Source: Gammaproteobacteria bacterium
Lineage (GTDB): Bacteria; Pseudomonadota; Gammaproteobacteria; Steroidobacterales; GCA-2729495
Direction: 5' to 3'
Length of the DNA: 40,153 nucleotides
Assembly: GCA_024276095.1 (NCBI GenBank)
Contig: JAJRXW010000232.1
Coordinates: 1 to 40,153 of the forward strand
The notes beneath the pieces are model-generated. The model did no database searches, was not told where the DNA came from, and saw only the letters and a list, made by a program, of their open reading frames with translations. This document shows positions 31,038 to 38,210 of the stretch, in pieces; the first letter of the stretch is position 1; each line of letters begins with the position of its first letter. Both the position numbers and the translations under genes were made by a program.

Positions 31038-33530
31038 ATGATCGCTATCAGGATGTCCCGTGCCCGGGATTTTTTGCCGTTTCTGTTTTTGCTTTTCACA
31101 TTAATTGCCGGCCCGGCGCTTGCCGTGCAGCCGGTGGTGAAAACCGTACCCTGGGTACCTACGAACCCGCTGATTCCGCACGACGCGATCAGCGGTCAGG
31201 CGACAACGCTGAAAGGTACGGCCAACGTTCAGGGTGCGAATTTTGAAGCCACTTGGGACTTTGGCGATGGCTCGCCCGTGGCAACCGCTACGGTCACCAA
31301 CCAGTACGTTATTTCCGCAGTCCACACCTACGTCGGGTCGATCGGCGATGTATTTACCGCCGTACTCACGGTCCGGGATACGACGACGGGTGAGTCGGAC
31401 AGCGCCAACTATTTCGTTATGATTCAGGCGCTGAACCCGGGCGACAACCTGGCCGCCGATGTCAACATTGCGATCGACAGGGGGCTTTGGTATCTCCACC
31501 AGACGATGTCAAGGACTACCTCTATCAGCGGGCTGCCAAGCGGCCGCTGGACCAGCGGATTTGCAGCCAGCAGCTATCAGTCCAACTGGGCATCCAACCT
31601 GCAGGCCTTCGAGGTCAATGGCCACCTGCCGTCCGGCGATCCATCGAATCCCTATACCGAGACGGCTGAACGGGCCCTGCGGAGTGTCCTGGATTCATTA
31701 CGAACCATCGGTATCCCTGCTTCGATGACCAATCCGCAGGGTACCTTTAATCCGGATACCAACGGCAATGGCCTGGGCATCGAATTGACCCAGAGCCAGG
31801 ATCAGTACCAGGGTGGCATGATGATGGATGCCATCATCGCCGCCGGTACACCCGCTGCGCTGGCCGATACCGGACCGGCAGGGATAATCAACCGCAGTCA
31901 TGCCGACATCATCGCCGACATGGCCGATTATTACGTTCGTTGCCAGTATGTCGGGACCCAGGGTGGCGGCTGGCGTTACGGTTGCGGCAGCTTTCCGGAT
32001 GGATCGGCCAACCAGTGGGCCGCAATCGGCCTGGTCGCAGCCGAGCGTGCATTCGGTTATGTGACACCGACCGCGGCGAAGGCTCATAACGTGACCTGGA
32101 TCAGCTACGCACAGGGTATCGACGGGCGGTCCGGTTACACCGGTGCAAGTTCGGCTCCCTGGGGTGTGTGGGCAACAACGCCTTCGGGTACTGTACAGAT
32201 GGCGTGGAACGGCATCGGCAGAGGTGATGCGCTGTGGGATCTGTCGGAGACTTTTCTGAGAGATAATTTCTGCAATATCGGGGGGGCCACAGCCGCCATC
32301 AGGGATTATTACTACGGCATGTTTTCCTTCACCAAGTCGATGCTGTTGCACGACTCGAATGGTGACGGCGTTGCAGAGCCGATTACGATGTTGCAAAGCG
32401 CGACTCCCGGAGTTGCGCCGATTGACTGGTATGCAGCTCAGGCTTCGAGCGGAGACCAGTGCGACGGTGTCGCGAGAACTTTGATCAATGATCAGGCAGC
32501 CGCGGGTTACTGGCGTGTGCACAACGTTTCGGGTTCGCAATACTCGTTTGAAACCTCATGGGCAATCATCATGCTGAATCAAACGGTATTCGCTTCCGAT
32601 GTGCCGGTGGCGGTTGCCGCTGCAAATCCGAATCCCGCCGTGGCCGGCCAGACAATCACCCTGGACGGTTCCGGCTCATTCCACCAGGACTCATCATTGA
32701 ATATCGTGTCATGGTCATGGGATCTGGATAACGACGGGACAGACGACGCGACCGGGGTGGTGACGACAACGTCCTTTGCTGCCGTAGGCAGTTATCCGGT
32801 CAGGCTGACCGTCTGCGACGACGAGACGCCGGTGGTCTGCGACGACACAATCCTGACGGTCATCGTCGATACGCCGCCTGTCGCGCCAACGGCCGATGGC
32901 AACGGGCCGTATGTATTCTGTCCGGCAACGCAGCCATGGTTCCTGGACGGCACGGGGTCCGTGAATCCGGACGATGGTCAAAGCGAACCCGGTCTGCCGG
33001 GAGACAGCATCCAGTCTTACGAGTGGGATCTCAGTGGCAACAACGTGTGCGATAACGCTGCCGGTGCGCAACCGGATGTCACGGCTTTCTTCACTGCTGC
33101 GGGCATCGGCGATTACCTGATTCGCTTGCGGGTGACGGATACCACGGCAGTCTCGTTCCCGAGCAGCGGAATGGGCGACCTGAGCGATACCGCTACTGCA
33201 CAGGTCTCGGTCAAGCCGGCAAACGATGCCGCCTGTCAGTGTATCGATGACCTGACCGCGCGGGCCAAGTCCGGAAAGATCCAGCTTGTCTGGTCCGACA
33301 GCGCACCCGAGGGAGGCTATAATGTATACCGGTCGACGACCCAGGGTGGCCCGTATGCGTTTATCGCCAATACCACGTCCAGCTACTCGACTTATCTGGA
33401 CCGAGGGCTGACGAATGGTGTGACCTATTACTACATCGTTCGCCCGGCAGCACTAAACGGGGATGAGCTGTGCCAGTCGAACGAAGTCAGCGGCAAGCCG
33501 TCGGCACGAACGCGACGCGGGCGGCGCTGA
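31038..33530 (+). CDS. Secreted PKD / alpha-alpha toroid-like / Fn3-like protein (short paralogue of the 2075-aa protein)
   Basis: 830 aa. The start at 31038 has GGAGGGG 7 nt upstream; signal peptide to ~Ala29 (LIAGPALA). Domains: PKD-like (~70-125, ATWDFGDGSPVA), alpha/alpha toroid-like helical region (~140-510; LWYLHQTMS, QGGMMMDAIIAAGTP, NQWAAIGLVAAERAFG), PKD (~521-610; SWSWDLDNDGTDDATG), PKD-like (~612-728; YEWDLSGNN) and Fn3-like (~737-820; YNVYRSTTQGG). It ends in a basic tail, RTRRGRR. Order and many exact stretches match the first ~870 residues of the giant protein (for example IPHDAISGQATTLKG against LPHDVISGQPTTLKG), so they are paralogues. It lacks the PASTA array and C-terminal domain. 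Toroid folds occur in terpene cyclases, glycan lyases and protein-binding folds; the catalytic residues of terpene cyclases were not recognised. A secreted binding or processing protein is likely. Terminator follows. Confidence 0.9.
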   Translation: MIAIRMSRARDFLPFLFLLFTLIAGPALAVQPVVKTVPWVPTNPLIPHDAISGQATTLKGTANVQGANFEATWDFGDGSPVATATVTNQYVISAVHTYVGSIGDVFTAVLTVRDTTTGESDSANYFVMIQALNPGDNLAADVNIAIDRGLWYLHQTMSRTTSISGLPSGRWTSGFAASSYQSNWASNLQAFEVNGHLPSGDPSNPYTETAERALRSVLDSLRTIGIPASMTNPQGTFNPDTNGNGLGIELTQSQDQYQGGMMMDAIIAAGTPAALADTGPAGIINRSHADIIADMADYYVRCQYVGTQGGGWRYGCGSFPDGSANQWAAIGLVAAERAFGYVTPTAAKAHNVTWISYAQGIDGRSGYTGASSAPWGVWATTPSGTVQMAWNGIGRGDALWDLSETFLRDNFCNIGGATAAIRDYYYGMFSFTKSMLLHDSNGDGVAEPITMLQSATPGVAPIDWYAAQASSGDQCDGVARTLINDQAAAGYWRVHNVSGSQYSFETSWAIIMLNQTVFASDVPVAVAAANPNPAVAGQTITLDGSGSFHQDSSLNIVSWSWDLDNDGTDDATGVVTTTSFAAVGSYPVRLTVCDDETPVVCDDTILTVIVDTPPVAPTADGNGPYVFCPATQPWFLDGTGSVNPDDGQSEPGLPGDSIQSYEWDLSGNNVCDNAAGAQPDVTAFFTAAGIGDYLIRLRVTDTTAVSFPSSGMGDLSDTATAQVSVKPANDAACQCIDDLTARAKSGKIQLVWSDSAPEGGYNVYRSTTQGGPYAFIANTTSSYSTYLDRGLTNGVTYYYIVRPAALNGDELCQSNEVSGKPSARTRRGRR

Positions 33531-33551
33531 CACAGATGCGTTAAGTAGGAT

Positions 33552-33586
33552 ACGGGCCCATCCGGATGTTCGGGTGGGCCCGTTTT
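33552..33586 (+). terminator. Rho-independent terminator after the toroid/PKD gene
   Basis: ACGGGCCCA (33552-33560) pairs with TGGGCCCGT (33575-33583); the 14-nt loop contains a smaller CCG/CGG pairing; TTTT overlaps the end of the stem. It begins 22 nt after the stop. Confidence 0.75.
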
Positions 33587-33592
33587 GTCTGG

Positions 33593-34210
33593 ATGGAACG
33601 AAAAATAGTGAGATATCCGGTTTTTGCAGGAATTGTACTGGCGTTATTAGGGCTCAGCGCGTGGGCAGGAACCGGGGACTACAGGCTGGCAGGAACCGTG
33701 GCGCTTGGTGATGGGGAATTCCTCGCATTGATTGAGGGGCCCACCGGCGAGCAGCGCATCGTTCACGAAGGCGATGCTTTCGAGGACGGGACCGTAACCC
33801 TGGTTACAGGTTCGCAAGTCCGGATCGAGATGGCGGAAGACAGCCTGATTCTGTCATTGGCCGGGAAAGAGCCCGGCATCGAAGCGGAAACTCCTCCCGG
33901 GCCGGCCATAGCCGGCCTCTATCTCAGTCAACGGCAACTCAAGTGGCTGCAGGGACTCCAGGCTGCTGACGAAGACAGGCTCCGGTCAGCGTTTTTCGAG
34001 GGCCTGGCGTTGCCGCAGGGGTTGCAGCTGCGACATATCAGCGTTGCTCAACAGGAATACTCGTCGCTTGGGGCGGCTTTGCCGGCGATCCGGAAGGCGT
34101 TTACGCGCGGAGAGATACCGCATCTGTTTTTCGAATCCGGCGGCGGTCTCGATGAGGTCTATCTGATTGCAACAGCGGATTCCGGCGAGCCCCGGGAAGG
34201 CATTCAATGA
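33593..34210 (+). CDS. Exported protein with GspC homology-region-like domain
   Basis: 205 aa from the ATG at 33593, immediately after a terminator and without a clear ribosome site; a GTG at 33608 (VRYPVFAGIV) is an alternative. One N-terminal hydrophobic helix (VFAGIVLALLGLSAWAG) is followed by a domain (~27-85: YRLAGTVALGDGEFLALIEG, RIVHEGDAFEDGTVTLVTGS, VRIEMAEDSLILSL). This resembles the HR domain of type II secretion GspC and type IV pilus PilP proteins, which bind the secretin's N-domains. The C-terminal half (~100-205) is not recognised and lacks the usual PDZ domain. No other secretion-system gene is nearby. It may be a stand-alone secretin-contacting factor for export of the neighbouring toroid/PKD protein (speculative). 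Confidence 0.6.
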   Translation: MERKIVRYPVFAGIVLALLGLSAWAGTGDYRLAGTVALGDGEFLALIEGPTGEQRIVHEGDAFEDGTVTLVTGSQVRIEMAEDSLILSLAGKEPGIEAETPPGPAIAGLYLSQRQLKWLQGLQAADEDRLRSAFFEGLALPQGLQLRHISVAQQEYSSLGAALPAIRKAFTRGEIPHLFFESGGGLDEVYLIATADSGEPREGIQ

Positions 34211-34223
34211 GGCGCCAAACGCG

Positions 34224-34496
34224 TCAGCTGACCTCCCAACCGGAAAGCCTGCGGACCGGAACGATCTCGATGTCCACGTACGGCCGGAACGGCTGCTGGA
34301 TCGTTTCGATCGCAGCCTGGTCTTCGGCTTCCATCAAAGCAAAGGTTCGGGATCCATCCAGGGCGCCCCAGTCAGCGTGCAGGCTGACGCCTTGCGGGAT
34401 GTTGGCATAAAAACTCTTCGCCAGTTCGCCAAGTGCAGCGAATTCCTCGCCGCTCAATTCAGGGCGGGTTGTGCTGATCAGCATAAAAAGCATCAT
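34224..34496 (-). CDS. DUF3303-like small protein
   Basis: 90 aa, no signal, 13 nt downstream of the VTT membrane protein gene and translated from AAGGAG just before two consecutive ATGs. Sequence MLFMLISTTRPELSGEEFAA, then GVSLHADWGALDGSRTFALM and YVDIEIVPVRRL, follows the pattern of the ferredoxin-like DUF3303 family (small, function unknown; related in fold to dimeric alpha-beta barrel proteins). Converges with the GspC-like gene with only 13 nt between stops. No function proposed. Confidence 0.65.
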   Translation of the reverse strand: MMLFMLISTTRPELSGEEFAALGELAKSFYANIPQGVSLHADWGALDGSRTFALMEAEDQAAIETIQQPFRPYVDIEIVPVRRLSGWEVS

Positions 34497-34509
34497 GTGA
34501 CTCCTTTTG

Positions 34510-35130
34510 TCAGCGTGTTCGTCGATTCGGCTGTTTTCCTGCCGGGGCCAGCCAGCGCCACAGAAGCCAGGCGATGACCGGCAGCAGCATGGGCAGCAGC
34601 AGTCCGGGGCCGATCAGTGCTTTGGGTAACAGCGTGGCGCCGTTTGCCGCCAGCGCCGCCGCGTAGATACCATTACCTGCGGCGCAGGCAATCATGAACC
34701 GCGTAATCGGCATACCGTTGGCGCCGGCGGTCAGGGCAATCGCTTCGGCAAGAACAGGTACCGGGCGGCTCAGGAATACGATGGACATCGCCGGTGCTTC
34801 GGGCAGCTGCGGCTGCAGTCTCCCCAGCGCGAAGCGCGCCACTCCGTAACCGAACATGTGGCCGATCAGCAGGCCTGACCAGGTGGCGACAAAACCTCCC
34901 CAGAAACCGAGCCGCGCACCCAGCAGGCTGCCGACAATGCTGGACGGGACCGGTATGAACATATCCAGCACCAGGATACCGCTCCCGGCAAGACCGAAAA
35001 GCAATGCGTTGTCATCGACCGAACTCAGCCACTTGTCGCCCGGCAACTCACCAATTATGACAAAAGGTACGATTGGGATCAGCAGAGCGGCTATAATGAC
35101 TGACAATTGGCGCAAGGTTTTTTTTTGCAT
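34510..35130 (-). CDS. VTT/DedA (SNARE-associated) family inner-membrane protein
   Basis: 206 aa from the ATG at 35130 (MQKKTLRQLS); a GTG three codons earlier is possible. Five to six hydrophobic segments. The VTT/DedA core is PVPSSIVGSLLGARLGFWGG followed by FVATWSGLLIGHMFGYGVAR (~60-98), and FLSRPVPVLAEAIALTAGANGM carries the conserved arginine-proline re-entrant segment. DedA-family proteins act in membrane lipid homeostasis, and some (UptA, PopT) recycle undecaprenyl phosphate. Divergent from the radical-SAM/YdjY operon. In E. coli ydjY sits between ydjX and ydjZ, which encode proteins of this superfamily, so the neighbourhood repeats a known gene association. Confidence 0.85.
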   Translation of the reverse strand: MQKKTLRQLSVIIAALLIPIVPFVIIGELPGDKWLSSVDDNALLFGLAGSGILVLDMFIPVPSSIVGSLLGARLGFWGGFVATWSGLLIGHMFGYGVARFALGRLQPQLPEAPAMSIVFLSRPVPVLAEAIALTAGANGMPITRFMIACAAGNGIYAAALAANGATLLPKALIGPGLLLPMLLPVIAWLLWRWLAPAGKQPNRRTR

Positions 35131-35143
35131 CGCCGGCACTCAT

Positions 35144-35173
35144 TTGACGCGAAGCGTAGGTGGGTCCAATAAT
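35144..35173 (+). promoter_or_regulatory. Candidate promoter of the radical-SAM operon
   Basis: TTGACG (35144-35149), 18-bp spacer, AATAAT (35168-35173). The leader to the GTG at 35238 would be ~58 nt. The 98-bp gap must also drive the divergent VTT gene, whose promoter was not resolved. Confidence 0.45.
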
Positions 35174-35237
35174 AACATCGGGGATCGCCATCAACCCGGC
35201 GTGAGATAGAAAGTTTCCAGAAGGAGCCGCGATTCCG

Positions 35238-36467
35238 GTGGATGGACTGAGTGGATCTCCCGCTTTTAAAGTCGAAGTCATGTTCGAAGGCATTCGCTAT
35301 TCCGGCGCATTGGCCGAGGCGGCCCGCCACTCACTGCCGAATTTTTATCCGTATCGTTTCAGGCCCGGGGAGCACGATCCGACCGGCACCGGCAAGGCCG
35401 AGATTCCCTACCTGATGACAACCGGCGATGGAACGCTGATCCGGGTAATGGGCAACGGCGATTCTGCATGGTTCGTGCAGGGTTCGCGGGCCGAGGGCTA
35501 CAGCCTGTGTCGTGATGGAACGGCCGACGTAATACCGATCGACTTCGAGCCCCGGCACGAGTGGCTTGCCGGTAAAAGTTCCGACAATTTTCCGCTGGCG
35601 CAGGCGGGTGTCAGTACCCACGGCGACATGATGATCATCAACGTCGCTCCCGGGTGCGAGTATTTTCTGAAGAAGCCGGACGGGCAGTCCATGCGCTGTA
35701 CTTTCTGCGCTTATGGCGCTCCTGATCAACGTACCGCTCATCTGGGCCAGGTCGCAGGAAAGGTCGAAATCCCCGAGCTGACGCTCAGCCATATGCGCGA
35801 TGCGATGGCAGCAGTGATGGCGGCGACAGAGATTCGGCACATCTACCTGGTCGGTGGATCGCTGACCGATCCGTCCCGGGAGGGGGAGCGGTTTTTGCAG
35901 CTGGCCCGGGCCGTCAGGGACAGTAATCCGGCATCGATACCGGTCACGCTGGGTTCCGGCGCATTGCCGGCTCAGCTGCTGAAGCAGTTTCACGATGAAC
36001 GGCTGGTTGAGGCGGTTTGCTTCAATCTCGAGATCTGGTCCGAGCGACTTTTCTCACAGGTCTGCCCCGGAAAGAACCGGTATGTTGGTTATCAGGGCTG
36101 GATTCAGTCGCTGGAAACAGCCGTGAGTCTCTGGGGTGCCGGGCGGGTGTACTCGGCGATGGTGGCCGGTATCGAGCTTGAGCCCGAATACGATATCGAC
36201 TGGCAGGCGGCCGCGGATCTTGCGCTGCAGGGTGCGGATGACCTGTGTTCCAGGGGTATTATCCCGATCTATTCGCTGTACTGGCCGGCGGGCGGTAAGG
36301 AGCGGTCGGATTATCAGTTGCGCCTGCGAAGCTTCTTTGAGCGACTTGCATGCGGCTACAGTGAGATTCGCCGGGCGAAAAATCTGGCCATATGGGATGG
36401 TTTCATGTGTCACCGTTGCGCATATATGCAGCTGGAATGTGATCTGGACCGGGTGAGTGCATTATAG
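35238..36467 (+). CDS. Radical SAM enzyme with atypical CX13CX2C motif
   Basis: 409 aa from the GTG at 35238, with AAGGAG 11 nt upstream. Cys140, Cys154 and Cys157 in NVAPGCEYFLKKPDGQSM and RCTFCAYG fit a radical-SAM 4Fe-4S motif ending in C-x-phi-C, but the first spacing is 13 instead of the usual 3. IYLVGGSLTDPSREGERFL resembles the GGE-type SAM-binding segment, and HDERLVEAVCFNLEIWSERL and VYSAMVAGIELEPEYDIDW fit later barrel strands. A second cysteine cluster, Cys391-x2-Cys394-x6-Cys401, near the C-terminus (FMCHRCAYMQLEC) may hold an auxiliary cluster or metal. Residues 1-125 form an extra N-terminal domain. I do not recognise a characterised subfamily. It heads an operon with an O-methyltransferase-like enzyme (1-nt overlap), a YdjY protein and a TonB receptor. 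Confidence 0.82.
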   Translation: MDGLSGSPAFKVEVMFEGIRYSGALAEAARHSLPNFYPYRFRPGEHDPTGTGKAEIPYLMTTGDGTLIRVMGNGDSAWFVQGSRAEGYSLCRDGTADVIPIDFEPRHEWLAGKSSDNFPLAQAGVSTHGDMMIINVAPGCEYFLKKPDGQSMRCTFCAYGAPDQRTAHLGQVAGKVEIPELTLSHMRDAMAAVMAATEIRHIYLVGGSLTDPSREGERFLQLARAVRDSNPASIPVTLGSGALPAQLLKQFHDERLVEAVCFNLEIWSERLFSQVCPGKNRYVGYQGWIQSLETAVSLWGAGRVYSAMVAGIELEPEYDIDWQAAADLALQGADDLCSRGIIPIYSLYWPAGGKERSDYQLRLRSFFERLACGYSEIRRAKNLAIWDGFMCHRCAYMQLECDLDRVSAL

Positions 36468-37498
36468 TGAGTCCTATGGCCAGTCGATCAGAGGAACAGC
36501 CCGGCGACGCAGACCCATCGTTTATCATGGCGTTGGGCACGGCGTACTGGGGTTCCCGGACGTTGCTGGCGGCGAATCGTCTCGGGGTATTCGATATCCT
36601 GTCAGGGGAGCCGATGCGCGCTTCCGAACTTGCCGAAAAACTTGGCCTGGTGCCCGCGGCAACCGAACTGTTCCTGAATGCCTGCGTCGCTCTGGGGCTT
36701 TGCGAGAAGGACCAGGGGCGCTTTCGGAACAGCGTATCGAGCGAGACGTACCTCGTCTCGACGAGCCCCGCGTCCATGGCCAATGCCATTCGCTATAGCG
36801 ACAACCTGTTTTCCAGCTGGGGCAAACTGGAGCAGGCACTGGCATCGGGCGAACCGCCGATGGCGGCGAAGACTTACCTTGGAGATGACCGGGCACAGAC
36901 CCGGGATTTTGTCTACGGTATGCACGACAGGGCTCTTGCCGTTGGCCGCTGCCTACCGGAGATGATCGATCTTTGCGGCCGGAAAAAAATGCTCGATGTG
37001 GGCGGTGGCCCGGGAACCTATTCTGCATTGATTACCGCGCGGTTTCCGGGGCTGCACTCCGACGTGCTGGAGCTTGCCGGCGTGGCAGAGATTGCTGCGG
37101 AAATTCTCGACGGCCTGAATGCATCGGATCGCGTAACCATGCGGGAAGGGGACTATCACAGCAGTGATTTTGGCGTCGGGTACGATGTCGTGCTGATGTC
37201 GGGAATGTTTCACCGCGAGACTGCGGAAAACTGCCGTCGACTGATTGACAAGGCCCGGGCCTGTCTCGAACCCGGCGGTATGCTGATTGTCAGCGATGTA
37301 TTCACCGACACTGGGGGCACCGGCCCGGAGTTTGCCGCCCTGTTTGGTTTGAACATGATGTTGACTGCGCCGGACGGGCGCGTGCACGCCGACGCCGATG
37401 TCGCGGCATGGATGGCGGATGCAGGATTTCTTGAGGTGGTGCGCCAGCCGTTTCCACCGCCAATGCCACATCGTATCGTGACGGGGCTCAGGTCATGA
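36467..37498 (+). CDS. SAM-dependent methyltransferase, acetylserotonin O-methyltransferase/CrtF-BchU type
   Basis: 343 aa from a GTG at 36467 overlapping the radical-SAM stop by 1 nt; ATG 36476 is an alternative. Residues ~15-100 form the winged-helix dimerisation domain (AYWGSRTLLAANRLGVFDIL, RASELAEKLGLVPAATELFL). Residues ~165-335 form the class I methyltransferase: motif I KKMLDVGGGPGTYSALITAR (~178-197), acidic SDVLELAG, GDYHSSDFGVGYDVVLMSGM and LEPGGMLIVSDVF. This family methylates hydroxyl groups, or carbon in the case of BchU-like enzymes, on aromatic, isoprenoid or tetrapyrrole substrates. Coupled to the radical-SAM protein, so probably the next step of one pathway. Substrate unknown. 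Confidence 0.88.
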   Translation: MSPMASRSEEQPGDADPSFIMALGTAYWGSRTLLAANRLGVFDILSGEPMRASELAEKLGLVPAATELFLNACVALGLCEKDQGRFRNSVSSETYLVSTSPASMANAIRYSDNLFSSWGKLEQALASGEPPMAAKTYLGDDRAQTRDFVYGMHDRALAVGRCLPEMIDLCGRKKMLDVGGGPGTYSALITARFPGLHSDVLELAGVAEIAAEILDGLNASDRVTMREGDYHSSDFGVGYDVVLMSGMFHRETAENCRRLIDKARACLEPGGMLIVSDVFTDTGGTGPEFAALFGLNMMLTAPDGRVHADADVAAWMADAGFLEVVRQPFPPPMPHRIVTGLRS

Positions 37499-38172
37499 GG
37501 CGCACCTTTTTTACGGTGGCTGCGTGTTGTGTGCTGTTCGTGTCCGCAGTTCAGGCGCAGGACGAACGCGAGCCAGCGCCGGTAATGAAGGACCTCGGCG
37601 GTGGGCGGTACCTGATCGGCACCATCCTGCTGGATACGGAAAAACAGGAATTCAGTGTGCCCGGCAAGGTGATACACCTTGACGATGCGCTGGAGTATAT
37701 CGCAGTGACCAGAGGCGGAATGAAAGAATACGAAAGCCTGCTGGAACTGGATTCCGGTGCCCGGGAGTTCAAGCTTGCCTGCATCCTGATCGGCTTGGAT
37801 GAAAACAACAGTGTCAAACCCCGTTATCAGTTCGATGCCCTCCAGGTAAAGGGCCAGGCGGTCTCAATTACCATCAGCTGGCAGGACGGGGACGAGACCA
37901 GGTCCGTTTCGGCTGCCAACGCGCTGTCGTTGGGCGAAGAAACCTACGACAATGACAACTGGGTGTATATTGGCTCAATGACGACCGACGGGAACCGTCA
38001 GCTGACGGCGGAGTTGTCGGGCACATTGATTGGTTTCGTGCATGATCCGGACAGTATTATCGAACACCGCGATGGTGCCGGTATCGGCGCATATGGAATG
38101 GTAACGGGGAACAACGAACTGCTGCCGCCGGAAGGGGCCCCGGTGACGGTCAGTGTATCTGTAGTGAAGTAA
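37495..38172 (+). CDS. YdjY-domain periplasmic protein
   Basis: 225 aa; the ATG overlaps the methyltransferase stop (ATGA). Signal peptide MRRTFFTVAACCVLFVSAVQ followed by AQ. The mature part matches the YdjY domain: LGGGRYLIGTILLDTEKQEF, SVPGKVIHLDDALEYIAVTR, KEYESLLELDSGAREFKLAC and ILIGLDENN (~34-106), then ITISWQDGDETRSVSAANAL and WVYIGSMTTDGNR. YdjY proteins are exported and poorly characterised; they occur with DedA/TVP38-type membrane proteins, and one is encoded divergently here. It precedes a TonB receptor by 38 nt and may handle the receptor's cargo in the periplasm or bind the radical-SAM product (inference). Confidence 0.82.
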   Translation: MRRTFFTVAACCVLFVSAVQAQDEREPAPVMKDLGGGRYLIGTILLDTEKQEFSVPGKVIHLDDALEYIAVTRGGMKEYESLLELDSGAREFKLACILIGLDENNSVKPRYQFDALQVKGQAVSITISWQDGDETRSVSAANALSLGEETYDNDNWVYIGSMTTDGNRQLTAELSGTLIGFVHDPDSIIEHRDGAGIGAYGMVTGNNELLPPEGAPVTVSVSVVK

Positions 38173-38210
38173 GCAGGGTGGGGAGGTAAAAGGAATATCA
38201 GGAGAACAAA

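Noticed and set aside
34223-34232. 10-bp palindrome GTCAGCTGAC between convergent genes
   Set aside because: Too short and partly inside a coding region; no terminator features.
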